Assembly: GCF_001571305.1 (NCBI RefSeq)
Contig: NZ_BCTN01000006.1
Location: 62,001-126,000, forward strand
Reading direction: 5' to 3'
DNA from: Erwinia persicina NBRC 102418
GTDB taxonomy: Bacteria; Pseudomonadota; Gammaproteobacteria; Enterobacterales; Enterobacteriaceae
Length of the DNA stretch: 64,000 nucleotides
The notes beneath the pieces are model-generated. The model did not search any database and was not told where the DNA came from. It saw nothing but the letters and a program-made list of their open reading frames with translations. Positions 39,435-49,973 of this stretch are shown here, piece after piece. The first letter of the stretch is position 1. Each line of letters begins with the position of its first letter. The position numbers and the translations under genes are program-made.

Positions 39435-42161
39435 ATGACCAAATACAGCCTGCGGGCGCGAATGATGATCTTGATTCTGGCTCCGACGCTGATGATCGGG
39501 CTGCTGCTCTCGACCTTTTTCGTGGTTAACCGTTACAACGAACTGCAGAGCCAGCTGACCGATGCCGGAGTCAATATTATCGAACCCCTGGCTGTCTCCA
39601 GTGAATATGGCATGACCTTTCACAGCCGTGAGTCAGTGCGTCAGCTGGTCAGCCTGCTGCACCGCCGCCATTCCGATATTGTGCGGGCAATTTCTGTTTT
39701 CGATGACCAGAATCAGCTGTTTGTTACCTCAAACTATCACCAGACACCGGATCTGCTTCGCCTGCCTGATAACACCCCATTAACGATGCGCTTTATGAAG
39801 GAACGCCACGGTAACTCGGTGATTCTGCGCACGCCGATTTTGTCTGAAACCTACTACCCGGATGAATCCCCGGGCCAGGACGCCAAACCCACCGGTAACC
39901 CCCTCGGATACGTTGCCATTGAGCTGGATTTACAGTCAGTCCGGCTTCAGCAGTATAAAGAAGTGTTTATCTCCACCCTGCTGCTGCTGCTGTGCCTGTG
40001 TATTGCCATGGTGTTTGCCTACCGCCTGATGCGCGATGTCACCGGGCCGATTCGCAACATGGTCAGCACCGTTGACCGCATCCGCCGTGGTCAGCTCGAC
40101 AGTCGCGTAGAAGGTCATATGCTCGGTGAGCTGGACGTGCTGAAGAATGGTATCAACTCGATGGCCATGTCTCTCACCGCGTACCATGAAGAGATGCAGC
40201 AAAATATCGACCAGGCCACCTCCGATCTGCGTGAGACACTGGAGCAGATGGAGATCCAGAACGTCGAGCTGGATCTGGCGAAAAAACGCGCTCAGGAGGC
40301 GGCACGCATTAAATCAGAGTTCCTCGCCAATATGTCGCATGAGCTGCGTACACCATTAAACGGGGTAATCGGCTTTACCCGCCAGACGCTGAAAACCATG
40401 CTGAACTCCACTCAGCGCGACTACCTGCATACCATTGAACGCTCGGCGAACAATTTGTTGAGTATCATCAATGATGTTCTCGACTTTTCGAAGCTGGAAG
40501 CCGGGAAGCTGGTTCTGGAAACCATCCCTTTCCCGCTGCGCGCCACCCTGGATGAGGTTGTCGTGCTGCTGGCGCAGTCAGCGCATGAAAAAGGGCTGGA
40601 ACTGACGCTGAACATTCAGGGAGACGTTCCGGATAATGCCATTGGCGATCCACTGCGTATGCAGCAAATCATCGTCAACCTGCTGGGTAATGCGATCAAA
40701 TTTACCGAACGCGGCAATATCGATATTCGCGTGGAAAAGCGCGCGCTGAGCAACAATCGCATGGAGCTGGAGGTGCAGATCCATGACAGCGGCATCGGCA
40801 TTTCCGAAAAGCAGCAGTCACAGCTGTTCCAGGCCTTCCGCCAGGCAGATGCCAGCATTTCTCGCCGCCATGGCGGGACCGGCCTGGGGCTGGTGATCAC
40901 CCAGAAACTGGTCAATGAAATGGGCGGGGAAATCTCCTTCCACAGCCGCCTTAACCACGGTTCCACCTTCTGGTTCCACGTGAATCTGGCACTTAACCCT
41001 AATGCTGCCAGCGATCCACGCGTGATGGACTGTATTGAAGGGCAGCACATGGCCTATGTCGAGCCAAACGAGACGGCGGCGAAAGCCCTGCTGGATATGC
41101 TGGCAGCGACACCAATGAAAATCAGCTACAGTCCGACGCTCAGCGCCCTTCCGGACGAACACTATGACGTGCTGCTGATGGGGCTGCCGGTGGCCGATGC
41201 GCAAAATCTGGAGATGAGCAGTGAACAGTTGCAGCCCATTCTGCAACGGGCAAGCAGCGTGATTATGGCACTGCCCTTCCAGATGCAGGTCTTCGCTGAG
41301 GAGCTGAAAGCACGCGGCGTAACCGCCTGTCTGATTAAGCCGATATCCATGACCCGCCTGATCCCATTACTGGTCGATCATCATCGTCGTGATACCCTGC
41401 CCTTACCTGAACGTCCCCGTCTGCCGTTACGCGTGATGGCGGTAGACGATAACCCGGCTAACCTCAAGCTGATTGGTGCCCTGCTGGAAGAGCAGGTGGC
41501 AGAGATCGTCCTGTGCGACAGCGGTGAAGGGGCGATCACTCAGGCACGTCAGCAGCATCTGGATATTATCCTGATGGATATTCAGATGCCGGAGATCGAC
41601 GGTATCCGCGCCAGTGAAGCCATACGTACCCTGCCCCAGCACGCCAATACGCCGATTGTTGCCGTGACGGCACATGCCATGGACGGTGAACGTGAACAGC
41701 TGATTAAAGCGGGAATGAATGATTATCTGGCTAAACCGATCGATGAACAAAAACTCAGCCGTTTGCTCGCCCGATATACGCCCGGCGGGCAGCGGGCAAT
41801 ACCGAAAATCATTGAGGTCCCCGCCTCCCTCGACTGGCCGCTGGCACTGCGTCAGGCCGCGAATAAGCCCGATCTGGCCCGCGATCTGTTACAGATGCTG
41901 GTAGATTTCCTGCCGGAAGTGCAGGGGCTGGTTGAGCAATATATGGCAGAGGATAATCCGGATGCCCTGAGCGATATCATTCATAAACTGCATGGCAGCG
42001 CCAGCTACAGCGGTGTGCCCCGAATGAAACAGCTCTGTCTGCAACTGGAGCAGAGCCTGCGCAACAGCAGAGACCTGACGCTGGTCGAACCGGAGCTTTT
42101 CGAGCTGTTGGATGAGATGCAAAACGTGGCGCAGTTGGCGAAAGAACGCCTGAAGCTGTAA
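39435..42161 (+). CDS. barA: Hybrid sensor histidine kinase BarA
   Basis: This 908-residue tripartite sensor acts with the UvrY response regulator. TM1 is at about 11-31, followed by a periplasmic domain of about 145 residues, TM2, and HAMP. The HisKA domain has the phosphorylated His in [15 protein letters not shown], and the ATPase has NAIKF and GGTGLGLVI. The receiver Asp is in [13 protein letters not shown], and the C-terminal Hpt domain has its His in [13 protein letters not shown]. The ATG at 39435 ([11 protein letters not shown]) matches E. coli. BarA-UvrY activates csrB, which lies about 2 kb downstream. Confidence 0.97.
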   Translation: MTKYSLRARMMILILAPTLMIGLLLSTFFVVNRYNELQSQLTDAGVNIIEPLAVSSEYGMTFHSRESVRQLVSLLHRRHSDIVRAISVFDDQNQLFVTSNYHQTPDLLRLPDNTPLTMRFMKERHGNSVILRTPILSETYYPDESPGQDAKPTGNPLGYVAIELDLQSVRLQQYKEVFISTLLLLLCLCIAMVFAYRLMRDVTGPIRNMVSTVDRIRRGQLDSRVEGHMLGELDVLKNGINSMAMSLTAYHEEMQQNIDQATSDLRETLEQMEIQNVELDLAKKRAQEAARIKSEFLANMSHELRTPLNGVIGFTRQTLKTMLNSTQRDYLHTIERSANNLLSIINDVLDFSKLEAGKLVLETIPFPLRATLDEVVVLLAQSAHEKGLELTLNIQGDVPDNAIGDPLRMQQIIVNLLGNAIKFTERGNIDIRVEKRALSNNRMELEVQIHDSGIGISEKQQSQLFQAFRQADASISRRHGGTGLGLVITQKLVNEMGGEISFHSRLNHGSTFWFHVNLALNPNAASDPRVMDCIEGQHMAYVEPNETAAKALLDMLAATPMKISYSPTLSALPDEHYDVLLMGLPVADAQNLEMSSEQLQPILQRASSVIMALPFQMQVFAEELKARGVTACLIKPISMTRLIPLLVDHHRRDTLPLPERPRLPLRVMAVDDNPANLKLIGALLEEQVAEIVLCDSGEGAITQARQQHLDIILMDIQMPEIDGIRASEAIRTLPQHANTPIVAVTAHAMDGEREQLIKAGMNDYLAKPIDEQKLSRLLARYTPGGQRAIPKIIEVPASLDWPLALRQAANKPDLARDLLQMLVDFLPEVQGLVEQYMAEDNPDALSDIIHKLHGSASYSGVPRMKQLCLQLEQSLRNSRDLTLVEPELFELLDEMQNVAQLAKERLKL

Positions 42162-42164
42162 GGC

Positions 42165-42196
42165 CTGTGACGGTGAGGCGTGCCTCACCGTCACAG
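42165..42196. repeat. Perfect 15-bp inverted repeat between barA and yqcA
   Basis: CTGTGACGGTGAGGC-GT-GCCTCACCGTCACAG has a perfect 15-bp stem and a 2-nt spacer. It begins 3 nt after the barA stop, between convergent genes. There is no U-tract on either strand. It is probably a transcript-end hairpin for both genes. Confidence 0.7.
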
Positions 42197-42222
42197 ACAG
42201 AAAACCCGGGGGATGGTTATCT

Positions 42223-42672
42223 TTAACCGAGGAGTTTCGCCCATTGCTCTACCCAGGGGGAGGTCACCTCTTCCGGCTCCGGGTTCTCCGTGGCATCAAC
42301 CAGCAGCATCTCTCCGACGCGAACCGCTTGCTGATCCTGCAGCAGCTCTGCAAACTTTTTCCCTCCACCGCAAAACGCGTCATAACTGCTGTCACCCAGC
42401 GCAATGATGCCGTAACGCAGAGTCGGCTGATAACCGAGCTTTTCTTTGATGCCGTTGTACAGCGAGACAATGCAGTCCGGCAGATCGCCCTGGCCGGTGG
42501 TTGAAGTGATCACCAGCGCGACCTTCTCGGCATAGCGCTGCCACTCTTCCAGCGTGGGATCCTCAAAAATCTTTACCTGATGGCCTGCGGCCACCAGCAG
42601 GGGTTCCGCTTCTTCCGCCACTAACAGGGCGTTACCGTAAACGGTACCGACAAAAATGCCTACCTCAGCCAT
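42223..42672 (-). CDS. yqcA: Flavodoxin-like protein YqcA
   Basis: This 149-residue flavodoxin has the same length as E. coli YqcA. The FMN phosphate loop is [17 protein letters not shown], and [11 protein letters not shown] and [17 protein letters not shown] form the isoalloxazine loops. The start MAEVGIFVG at 42672 was chosen over a longer frame reaching 42834 inside truC. YqcA is an alternative electron carrier of unknown partner. It is downstream of truC on the same strand. Confidence 0.93.
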   Translation of the reverse strand: MAEVGIFVGTVYGNALLVAEEAEPLLVAAGHQVKIFEDPTLEEWQRYAEKVALVITSTTGQGDLPDCIVSLYNGIKEKLGYQPTLRYGIIALGDSSYDAFCGGGKKFAELLQDQQAVRVGEMLLVDATENPEPEEVTSPWVEQWAKLLG

Positions 42673-42700
42673 GCTTTTTCTCCATTGTTGATGCTGATTA

Positions 42701-43474
42701 TTATTCACTATCCTGCGGGCGTTGCGTCGCGAACTCAACCCGCGGCACGTCAGGAAGGCAGTGCTGCCAGCCGAACCGGAACATCGCCGTTTGCCAGACG
42801 TCATCCAGCCCTGCATGGATCCGCAGGGGGTCACCCGTGACCGGATGTTTCAGTGAAAGCTCGCTGGCGTGCAGCATCAGACGATTCATCCCAAAGTTCG
42901 CTGCCGCAGCCCGGTTCTGCTTAAGATCACCGTGGGCGCTGTCACCGATGATGGGGTGACGCAGATGAGTCATATGTCGCCGGAGCTGATGCTTGCGTCC
43001 GGATTCAGGCTTCATCTCCATCAGCGAATAGCGCGATGTTGGGTACGGACCGGCCGGGAAAGGCTGCTCGACCGTGGCCAGCCCGCGCCAGTGGGTAACG
43101 GCTGGCTGCGGCGCTTTTTCCGGCTGGCTGAATTTATCCGCAATTTTATCCAGCTCTTCGGTCAGGGCATAGTCCAGCCTGTCCTCGCCTTCCAGCCAGC
43201 CACGCACCACGGCATGGTAGGTTTTTTGCAGCTGGTGCTGCTCAAACTGCTGAGAAAGCAGGCGCGCCACTTCGCTGGACAGCGCCATCAGCAGTACGCC
43301 GGAGGTAGGTCTGTCCAGACGGTGTACGGTAAACACATGCTGTGCAATCTGGTCGCGCACCGTCTGCATCACAAACTGCGTTTCATGGCGATCCAGCCAG
43401 CTGCGGTGTACCAGCCAGCCGGAGGGTTTATTGACCGCCACCAGCCACTGATCCTGGTAAATAATCTCCAGCAT
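42701..43474 (-). CDS. truC: tRNA pseudouridine(65) synthase TruC
   Basis: This 257-residue RluA-family enzyme modifies U65 in tRNA-Ile and tRNA-Asp. The catalytic Asp lies in [37 protein letters not shown] and [20 protein letters not shown] are family motifs. The start overlaps the yqcC stop (shared base at 43474). Confidence 0.96.
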   Translation of the reverse strand: MLEIIYQDQWLVAVNKPSGWLVHRSWLDRHETQFVMQTVRDQIAQHVFTVHRLDRPTSGVLLMALSSEVARLLSQQFEQHQLQKTYHAVVRGWLEGEDRLDYALTEELDKIADKFSQPEKAPQPAVTHWRGLATVEQPFPAGPYPTSRYSLMEMKPESGRKHQLRRHMTHLRHPIIGDSAHGDLKQNRAAAANFGMNRLMLHASELSLKHPVTGDPLRIHAGLDDVWQTAMFRFGWQHCLPDVPRVEFATQRPQDSE

Positions 43475-43797
43475 CAGTTGGGCGACTCGAACAGCTGGTC
43501 AAGTGCATTTAAACAGTGCAGCAGTTGGGCACGCTCCGGGATTTCTCCCTCAAGCCAGACTTCATAATAAGGGGCGATGGCCAGTGAAACCGGTAATGCG
43601 GCCCCGGCATCAAGCAGTGCCTGCATACGCGGCAAAAACACCCACTGCAGCCACTGCAGTGGCGTCATGGTATCCACACAGAAAGGCTCCGTGCTGGCAA
43701 ACGCTTCACTATTGGGGGCGACCGCCTGCCAGAGACCGGCGGTTTTAAGCTGCGTTTCAATCGCCAGCAATCGTTCCTGAACCTGCTGTTCACGCAT
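43474..43797 (-). CDS. yqcC: YqcC family protein
   Basis: This 107-residue cytoplasmic protein of unknown function shares PFCVDTMTPLQWLQWVFLPRMQALLD and LAIAPYYEVWLEG with E. coli YqcC. The start is at 43797 or one codon earlier at 43800, from two adjacent ATGs. The longer frame to 43893 runs into the csrB terminator and is rejected. It forms an operon with truC and yqcA. Confidence 0.88.
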   Translation of the reverse strand: MREQQVQERLLAIETQLKTAGLWQAVAPNSEAFASTEPFCVDTMTPLQWLQWVFLPRMQALLDAGAALPVSLAIAPYYEVWLEGEIPERAQLLHCLNALDQLFESPN

Positions 43798-43878
43798 CAT
43801 GAGCAACCTCCTGATTAGGCTTCGGGGATAATGAGCGCAAAGCATATCACTGGCACTGCGCAGGGCAAAAATTTCAAC

Positions 43879-43910
43879 AAAAAAAAGGGGCACTGTGTTA
43901 ACAGTGCCCC
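43879..43910 (-). terminator. Intrinsic terminator of csrB
   Basis: The 10-bp stem GGGGCACTGT / ACAGTGCCCC with a GTTA loop is followed on the minus strand by eight T residues. It matches the CsrB terminator of E. coli in form. Confidence 0.92.
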
Positions 43911-44217
43911 TGGTTCGTTTGCAGCGCTCCAGCTACCTTTATGCTCCCTGCTCATCCTTGAAAACTATTCCTGTGCTCTCCTGAGCTAAGCATCATCCTG
44001 ATGCAAGTCCTTTGACATCCCTGCCAACCAAACCATCCTGTTCGGTTCACATTCTCCTTCCTGGAGGTGTCCCTTACCTCATCCTGAGGTGTCCTCGCTT
44101 CTTCCCGAAGCCTTTCCCTGATACATCATCCAGACGGGTCCGTCTCATTCCATGAGTGACATCATCATGATGTCTGTTCCAGTCCTGCGCATCCTTTGCG
44201 TTGGGTGCTATTCTGCC
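43880..44217 (-). ncRNA. csrB: CsrB small regulatory RNA
   Basis: The minus-strand transcript contains about twenty GGA motifs, many of them in hairpin loops such as CATCAGGATGATG, CTCAGGATGAG and CTCCAGGAAGGAG. Its 3' end closely matches E. coli CsrB: AAGGATGAGCAGGGAGCA, then GTAGCTGGA, then a GGGGCACTGT stem. It binds many CsrA dimers and so relieves CsrA translational control. Its position between yqcC and syd is the E. coli location. The TSS is placed by eye after a TATGCT -10 box (44228-44223). The predicted length of about 338 nt is slightly shorter than the E. coli 369 nt. Confidence 0.93.
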
Positions 44218-44356
44218 CGATCAGCATAAGCAAACAAGACACCCTGTCGTGCTTTTTAAGCGTCTTACACGCCAATATCAGCAACCGGTCTCATAACGTT
44301 ATGATCTACAATATTTTTACAAAATGAACGAATGCGATATCTGCAAGAATCGTAGC

Positions 44357-44390
44357 GATCTCTCACAGTGTTTGTGAGAGATATCGCACA
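44357..44390 (-). promoter_or_regulatory. UvrY (SirA)-like binding sites upstream of csrB
   Basis: The plus strand carries TGTGAGAGATATCGCACA (44373-44390), close to the E. coli UvrY palindrome TGTGAGAGATCTCTTACA. A second GATCTCTCACA half-site lies at 44358-44368 in the opposite orientation. They lie about 140-170 nt upstream of the predicted csrB start, a distance typical for this activator. Recognition is by similarity only. Confidence 0.6.
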
Positions 44391-44411
44391 CAAGGAATGG
44401 CTTAAATCTGA

Positions 44412-44963
44412 TCAACGCTCACTAAGAGGTTGTAAAAGAATAAGAAATTTCTTAAGAGAGGGGGTGATGACTTCACGTTTTGTCGTACCTAACTGCTCAA
44501 TAATGACTTCGCCGCTGATGTTACACACCGACACCACTTCGAGTTCAGACTCTGTTGTGGCAATAAAGGTTGTGGGGGAGTGTTTAAGACGACGCTTCAT
44601 CACCAGATGCCCGATCAGGTTTTCCTGCACACGGACAAAGTCGTCTTCACTCCACACCTGTACAAGAGACACACGCCGTCCGGCAAAAGTTCCCTTCATG
44701 TCACCAGAAAATTGCGTGGTATAGAAGCCCGCTATCGATGGTTGCAGTCTCAGATCGAGCGCCCGTTCAACCGCATCAAGATTTTTGGCCAGCGTAAAGG
44801 GCTGCGGCTGCCACCAGACCTCATCCTCGTGCGCAGCAACAATGCAGGGAGAAGGTATGCCGTGCAGTTCTGTACTGGCCGGGGCATGGCCATGATGTTG
44901 CTGCCAGAGTTCGCAGTAGCGATGACTAAAATCGCGTAATGCCTGGGAGGTTTCTTCGATCAT
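44412..44963 (-). CDS. syd: SecY-interacting protein Syd
   Basis: This 183-residue peripheral inner-membrane protein interacts with SecY and is thought to check for abnormal translocons. [39 protein letters not shown] and [18 protein letters not shown] match E. coli Syd along the whole length. It sits between csrB and the divergent queF, as in E. coli. Confidence 0.95.
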   Translation of the reverse strand: MIEETSQALRDFSHRYCELWQQHHGHAPASTELHGIPSPCIVAAHEDEVWWQPQPFTLAKNLDAVERALDLRLQPSIAGFYTTQFSGDMKGTFAGRRVSLVQVWSEDDFVRVQENLIGHLVMKRRLKHSPTTFIATTESELEVVSVCNISGEVIIEQLGTTKREVITPSLKKFLILLQPLSER

Positions 44964-45098
44964 TATTTTTTCACTCTTTGCTTGCTGAGTTACACTGACA
45001 GCCTGATGTACTTGTCACGCTCTTCGCGCACTGACAGTACCCGAACGTATCCACACATCTGCCACGGCGGGTGCATTAAGGTAACACAAGGTAACACC

Positions 45099-45944
45099 AT
45101 GTCTTCATACGAGCATCATCAGGCACTGGAAGGCCTGAGCCTGGGGAAACCCACAGAATATCACGATCACTACCAGCCGGAACTGTTGCAGGCCGTGCCG
45201 CGCAGCCTTAACCGCGAGCCGCTGGGGTTGTATCCCGAAAATCTGCCGTTCAGCGGTGCAGATATCTGGACGCTGTATGAGCTCTCCTGGCTCAACAGCA
45301 AGGGACTGCCGCAGGTCGCGATAGGGGAAGTTACGCTGGATGCCGGCAGTGTGAATCTCATTGAGTCAAAAAGCTTCAAACTTTATCTGAACAGCTTTAA
45401 TCAGACTTCATTTGCCAACTGGGGAGAGGTCCGTCAGACACTGGAACGTGACCTCAGCGCCTGTGCCCAGGGCAAGGTGAGCGTGGCACTGTTCCGCCTG
45501 CAGGAAATCGAAGGGCAGCCTGTTGGCCGCTTTAGCGGCGAATGCATTGATGAACAGGACATTACGATTGATAACTATGCGTTCAGTGCTGACTATCTGC
45601 GTGATGCCACGACCCCTGAACGGGTAGAAGAGCAACTGGTGAGCCATCTGCTGAAATCGAACTGCCTGATCACCAACCAGCCTGACTGGGGCTCCGTACA
45701 AATCAGCTATCGCGGCCCCCGTATTCGCCGTGAAGCGCTGCTGCGATATCTGGTCTCTTTCCGCAATCATAATGAGTTTCACGAACAGTGTGTTGAACGT
45801 ATTTTCAACGACATTCAGCATTACTGCCAGCCGGAAAGCCTGACAGTCTATGCGCGCTACACGCGGCGGGGTGGGCTGGATATCAACCCGTGGCGTACGA
45901 ATGATACTTTTGTGGCAAGTCGCTCACGTCTGGTTCGTCAGTAA
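45099..45944 (+). CDS. queF: NADPH-dependent 7-cyano-7-deazaguanine reductase QueF
   Basis: This 281-residue two-lobed T-fold enzyme reduces preQ0 to preQ1, the step after QueC in queuosine synthesis. The catalytic Cys and Asp are in [15 protein letters not shown], and [15 protein letters not shown] is the conserved QueF motif (E-S-K-S-x-K). The ATG at 45099 ([16 protein letters not shown]) aligns with E. coli QueF; the frame extends upstream to 44982 without support. Confidence 0.96.
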   Translation: MSSYEHHQALEGLSLGKPTEYHDHYQPELLQAVPRSLNREPLGLYPENLPFSGADIWTLYELSWLNSKGLPQVAIGEVTLDAGSVNLIESKSFKLYLNSFNQTSFANWGEVRQTLERDLSACAQGKVSVALFRLQEIEGQPVGRFSGECIDEQDITIDNYAFSADYLRDATTPERVEEQLVSHLLKSNCLITNQPDWGSVQISYRGPRIRREALLRYLVSFRNHNEFHEQCVERIFNDIQHYCQPESLTVYARYTRRGGLDINPWRTNDTFVASRSRLVRQ

Positions 45945-46176
45945 TTCTGTCCTGCCGCACGTTAACCTGTTGTTAAATATCACTGGAAAACGCTACTCTG
46001 ACAGCGGACAGCGATACGTCGCCCCCAACGCGCGGCGAACCTGCCCACCCGATCCGATGCCTGTAAGGGCAAATCTTCGCTTTCGGTCAGGTCGCGATAT
46101 TGCTTAAGGATATCTTTTCTCTGCGACCGCGAGGCCGTGGAGTCACTGCACACCCGGCGGGTGTAAAGGAGTTCAC

Positions 46177-47541
46177 TTGATTACACATGTCAGCCCACTC
46201 GGCTCAATGGATCTGCTCTCTCAGCTTGAAGTCGATATGCTGAAACGCACGGCCAGCAGCGACCTCTATCAGCTCTTTCGTAACTGCTCACTGGCCGTGC
46301 TCAACTCCGGCAGCCAGACCGACAGCAGCCATGAACTGCTCTCACGCTTTGAAAATTTTGACATTAACGTGCTGCGCCGCGAGCGGGGCGTGAAACTGGA
46401 ACTGATTAATCCGCCAGAAGAAGCCTTTGTGGACGGACGGATTATTCGTGCGCTGCAGGCTAACCTGTTTGCCGTACTGCGCGACATTCTCTTCCTGAAC
46501 GGGAAAATTGATAACGCCGGGCGTTTTCAGCAGTTTGAAACAGAAGACCCGGTGCATATCACTAACCTGGTGTTCTCTATCCTGCGAAATGCCCGCGCCC
46601 TGCATGTGGGTGAGGAGCCGAACACCGTGGTGTGCTGGGGAGGCCACTCCATCAACGCCATTGAATACCAGTACTGCCGGAGCGTGGGCTCCCAGCTGGG
46701 CCTGCGCGAACTGAACATCTGTACCGGCTGTGGGCCGGGGGTGATGGAAGCACCAATGAAAGGCGCGGCAGTGGGTCACGCCCAGCAGCGCTACCGGGAC
46801 AGCCGCTTTATCGGCCTGACAGAGCCCTCGATCATTGCTGCCGAGCCGCCCAATCCGCTGGTCAATGAACTGATCATCATGCCGGACATTGAAAAACGTC
46901 TGGAAGCCTTTGTGCGCATCGCTCACGGCATCATTATCTTCCCGGGCGGTGTGGGCACGGCGGAAGAGCTGCTGTATCTGCTGGGTATTATGATGAACCC
47001 ACACAATCACGACCAGGTACTGCCGCTGATCCTGACCGGCCCGAAAGAAAGCGCTGATTACTTCCGCGTGCTGGACGAGTTTATCGTCAACACGCTGGGC
47101 GATGAGGCGCGCAGGCACTACACCATCATTATTGATGATGCGGCAGAAGTGGCGCGGGTAATGAAAAAAGCCATGCCGAAGGTCAAAGAGTACCGTCGCG
47201 AAACCGGCGATGCCTACAGCTTTAACTGGGCACTGCGTATTGCCCCCGATCTGCAAATGCCGTTTATGCCGAGCCATGAGAATATGGCGAACCTTAATCT
47301 CTCACCTGACCAGCCGGCCGAACAGCTGGCAGCCGCTCTGCGGCGCGCATTCTCCGGCATCGTGGCGGGAAATGTAAAGGATGTTGGCATCCAGGCCATT
47401 AAAGAGAAAGGGCCCTATAAACTGCACGGCGATCCGGAAATCATGCGACGCATGGACGATCTGCTGCAAGGCTTCGTTGCCCAGCATCGTATGAAACTGC
47501 CGGGCAGCGCTTATATCCCCTGCTACGAAATCATTAAGTAA
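46177..47541 (+). CDS. ppnN: Nucleotide 5'-monophosphate nucleosidase PpnN (YgdH)
   Basis: This 454-residue enzyme has the same length as E. coli PpnN. It is a LOG-family nucleosidase that splits purine and pyrimidine nucleoside monophosphates into base and ribose 5-phosphate and is controlled by (p)ppGpp. [20 protein letters not shown] and [18 protein letters not shown] are the PGGxGTxxE-type motifs. The start is a TTG at 46177 after AAAGGAG. The N-terminus [16 protein letters not shown] confirms this start. A 230-nt leader with a hairpin (ACACCC-GGC-GGGTGT, 46150-46164) touches the ribosome site. Confidence 0.95.
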   Translation: MITHVSPLGSMDLLSQLEVDMLKRTASSDLYQLFRNCSLAVLNSGSQTDSSHELLSRFENFDINVLRRERGVKLELINPPEEAFVDGRIIRALQANLFAVLRDILFLNGKIDNAGRFQQFETEDPVHITNLVFSILRNARALHVGEEPNTVVCWGGHSINAIEYQYCRSVGSQLGLRELNICTGCGPGVMEAPMKGAAVGHAQQRYRDSRFIGLTEPSIIAAEPPNPLVNELIIMPDIEKRLEAFVRIAHGIIIFPGGVGTAEELLYLLGIMMNPHNHDQVLPLILTGPKESADYFRVLDEFIVNTLGDEARRHYTIIIDDAAEVARVMKKAMPKVKEYRRETGDAYSFNWALRIAPDLQMPFMPSHENMANLNLSPDQPAEQLAAALRRAFSGIVAGNVKDVGIQAIKEKGPYKLHGDPEIMRRMDDLLQGFVAQHRMKLPGSAYIPCYEIIK

Positions 47542-47543
47542 AA

Positions 47544-47563
47544 GAGCGGCCTGCGGGCCGCTC
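47544..47563 (+). repeat. Hairpin between ppnN and xni
   Basis: GAGCGGCC-TGCG-GGCCGCTC is an 8-bp perfect stem with a tetraloop, 2 nt after the ppnN stop. It lacks a U-tract. It may attenuate read-through into xni, whose start is 12 nt further on. Confidence 0.55.
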
Positions 47564-47574
47564 AGGGTTATCTG

Positions 47575-48324
47575 ATGATACATCTGTTAATTATCGATGC
47601 GCTGAATCTGATTCGGCGCATTCACGCCGTCCAGGGCTCTCCCTGCCAGGATACCTGTCTGAATGCCCTGCAACAGCTGTTGCTGCACACCCGCCCCACC
47701 CACGCCGTGGCCGTCTTCGATGATGACGATCGCAGCGACAGCTGGCGTCACCGACTGTTGCCGGATTATAAAGCGGGCCGTTCCCCGATGCCGGATACGC
47801 TGCGTGATGAGATGCCGCTGTTACGCAAGGCGTTTGCCAGCATCGGCATCGCCAGCTGGCATTCTGAGGGCGATGAGGCTGACGACCTGGCGGCGACCCT
47901 GGCCAGCAAGGTGGCCGCCGCAGGCCATCAGGCAACGATTGTCTCTACCGATAAGGGCTACTGTCAGCTCCTGGCACCGACGATACAAATCCGCGATTAC
48001 TTTCAGAAGCGCTGGCTGGATGTGCCTTTTATTGCCGCAGAGTTTGGCGTGTCCCCCGCGCAGCTGCCCGATTACTGGGGGCTGGCCGGCATCAGCAGCA
48101 GCAAGATCCCCGGCGTGGCAGGCATTGGCGGCAAAAGCGCCAGCCAGCTGCTGCAACAGTTCGGCACGCTGACAGCGCTCTATCAGCAGTTGGATCAGGT
48201 GCCGGAAAAATGGCGTAAAAAACTGGCAGAACACCAGCAGATGGCTGAGATTTGCCGTCAGGTGGCCACGCTGAAAACCGATTTAGTGCTGGAAGGGAAC
48301 CTGAAGGATTTACGCCTGCCATAA
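47575..48324 (+). CDS. xni: Flap endonuclease Xni (ExoIX)
   Basis: This 249-residue 5'-nuclease domain protein is related to the N-terminal domain of DNA polymerase [19 protein letters not shown], the metal ligands in [12 protein letters not shown] and [10 protein letters not shown], and the helix-hairpin region [18 protein letters not shown] are visible. E. coli Xni has flap endonuclease activity on branched DNA. It follows ppnN with a short gap. Confidence 0.94.
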   Translation: MIHLLIIDALNLIRRIHAVQGSPCQDTCLNALQQLLLHTRPTHAVAVFDDDDRSDSWRHRLLPDYKAGRSPMPDTLRDEMPLLRKAFASIGIASWHSEGDEADDLAATLASKVAAAGHQATIVSTDKGYCQLLAPTIQIRDYFQKRWLDVPFIAAEFGVSPAQLPDYWGLAGISSSKIPGVAGIGGKSASQLLQQFGTLTALYQQLDQVPEKWRKKLAEHQQMAEICRQVATLKTDLVLEGNLKDLRLP

Positions 48325-48358
48325 ATAGCAGGCAAAGCAGACATACTGTCCGGTCTGC

Positions 48359-48384
48359 GGGCCGATCGGATCCACGATCGGCCC
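48359..48384. repeat. Inverted repeat between convergent xni and rlmM
   Basis: GGGCCGATC / GATCGGCCC (9 bp) with an 8-nt loop lies between the two convergent stops. There is no U-tract; it is a candidate shared 3'-end structure. Confidence 0.5.
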
Positions 48385-48400
48385 GGCAACGCAGCGAATG

Positions 48401-49501
48401 TTAGCGCTCGTCGCGACGACCCGGTGCGGCACTCCAGATACGACGGATATGCACCGTCACTTCTTCACGGTCATGGTAAAGCTGGCGCGCCTGAATCTGG
48501 GCATTGATCCCATTCTCTTTCAATTTTTCGTCGATCATCGCCAGATTCTGTGACACTTCTTCGTAGCGTTTTTTCATCGGCAGCTTGAGGTTGAAGATCG
48601 CCTCTCGGCACCAGCCATTGACCAGCCAGTCGGCCATAAGATTCGCCACGCGGATGGGTTTTTCCACCATATCGCAGACCACCCAGTAGTTATTGCTGCG
48701 TGTTGGCCGGTATTTGAAACCGTCTTCACGCTGGTGGAACACCTGTCCGGTATCCATCAGGCTGGGCGCCATGGGTCCGTTATCGACTGCATTCACCATC
48801 ATGCTGCGCTGCACCAGCTGATAGGTCCAGCCGCCAGGGCACGCGCCGAGATCGACGGCCCACATGCCGCTGGCCAGACGTTCATCCCACTCATCGGCAG
48901 GGATAAAGACATGGAAAGCCTCTTCCAGCTTCAGGGTTGAACGGCTTGGTGCATCGGAAGGAAACTTAAGACGGGGGATGCCCATAAACAGCGCTGAGTT
49001 ATTCTCCGGCAGCGAATAGCCCACATAGCAACAGCCGGACGCAATAAAGAACACGTGAACCACCGGGCGCTTATTGCTTTCATAGTTAAGGAGGATCCCC
49101 TGTTTCCGCAGGCTGGCACGCAGCGGTACGGTAAACTTGCGGCAGAACTTGAGCAGCTCTTTGCTGGCATTGGTATCTGGTACCTCAACGCGCAAATCGC
49201 CGCCCTTCTCCACCACACCGGTCAGCATGCCCGCCACCGGCGAGATGCGATCTTCCGTTGGCAGGTCGCGCAACAGTTCGCCGACCACGATCATCTGACG
49301 GGAAAAGATCAGCTCACTGAACGGCAGCGTATTAAGCAGCTTTTCTGCTTCGCCCTGCTGGTAGCACTCGAAAAGCACGTAAGCCGAGTCGTCTTTAACC
49401 CGGGCAAAGCCATACACTTCACGCTCAGCGGCCTTGGCCGTAATTTCGGCGGCACACTCTTTCTCAAAACCCTGACGGCAATACAGTAAAATCTTATTCA
49501 T
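48401..49501 (-). CDS. rlmM: 23S rRNA (cytidine(2498)-2'-O)-methyltransferase RlmM
   Basis: This 366-residue enzyme has the same length as E. coli RlmM. The N-terminal THUMP-like domain (1-180) is followed by the Rossmann methyltransferase with the SAM motif [19 protein letters not shown]. The catalytic K-D-K-E set is consistent with the [11 protein letters not shown] and [11 protein letters not shown] segments. It methylates C2498 in the peptidyl transferase region. Its start overlaps the ygdD stop. Confidence 0.96.
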   Translation of the reverse strand: MNKILLYCRQGFEKECAAEITAKAAEREVYGFARVKDDSAYVLFECYQQGEAEKLLNTLPFSELIFSRQMIVVGELLRDLPTEDRISPVAGMLTGVVEKGGDLRVEVPDTNASKELLKFCRKFTVPLRASLRKQGILLNYESNKRPVVHVFFIASGCCYVGYSLPENNSALFMGIPRLKFPSDAPSRSTLKLEEAFHVFIPADEWDERLASGMWAVDLGACPGGWTYQLVQRSMMVNAVDNGPMAPSLMDTGQVFHQREDGFKYRPTRSNNYWVVCDMVEKPIRVANLMADWLVNGWCREAIFNLKLPMKKRYEEVSQNLAMIDEKLKENGINAQIQARQLYHDREEVTVHIRRIWSAAPGRRDER

Positions 49502-49889
49502 GGCGTTCTGCCCTTTTTTTCAGACGCAGTGCGCCAACCAACATCAAAACCCAACCCAGCAGGAAGCAGGTGCCACCAATCGGAGTGATATACACCCACA
49601 GCTTCAGGTGCGACAACGCCAGACAATAAAGACTGCCGCTGAACAATACGGTACCGAGAGCCAGAAACGCGCTACTCCAGTAAAACCAGATATTGGCCCG
49701 ACGCAGCATCGCTGTCGCCAGACCCAGTATCGCCAGGGTATGAAACCCCTGATATTCCAGCCCGGTTTTCATCCAGGCCATTTCTGCGCTTCCGAGCGAC
49801 TTACTTAACACGTGGGCACCAAACGCCCCCAGCATCACGTAGAAAAATCCACTGATGGCGGCAAAAATTAGCATTGCACGACTGGACAT
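49494..49889 (-). CDS. ygdD: DUF423 family inner membrane protein YgdD
   Basis: This 131-residue protein has four transmembrane segments, at about 5-25, 45-62, 70-90 and 100-122. [32 protein letters not shown] and [24 protein letters not shown] match E. coli YgdD, which has the same length. The start MSSRAMLIF at 49889 was chosen over a frame reaching 49973. The function is unknown. It overlaps rlmM by 8 nt and follows gcvA. Confidence 0.93.
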   Translation of the reverse strand: MSSRAMLIFAAISGFFYVMLGAFGAHVLSKSLGSAEMAWMKTGLEYQGFHTLAILGLATAMLRRANIWFYWSSAFLALGTVLFSGSLYCLALSHLKLWVYITPIGGTCFLLGWVLMLVGALRLKKRAERHE

Positions 49890-49973
49890 GACCTCATCCT
49901 CTTTCGGGGCAGGGAGGCGTGCCGCCTGCTGCCCGTTCTTCTTCCCTGCCGCGTATCGGCGGGGGCCGTTCAA

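Noticed and set aside
38719..39438. Short frames in the relA-barA interval
   Set aside because: None has a ribosome site or recognisable product; treated as non-coding.
43801..43893. N-terminal extension of yqcC
   Set aside because: It would translate through the csrB terminator and has no counterpart in E. coli YqcC.
46342..47277. 311-codon open frame antisense to ppnN
   Set aside because: It overlaps a fully conserved gene and has no recognisable motif.
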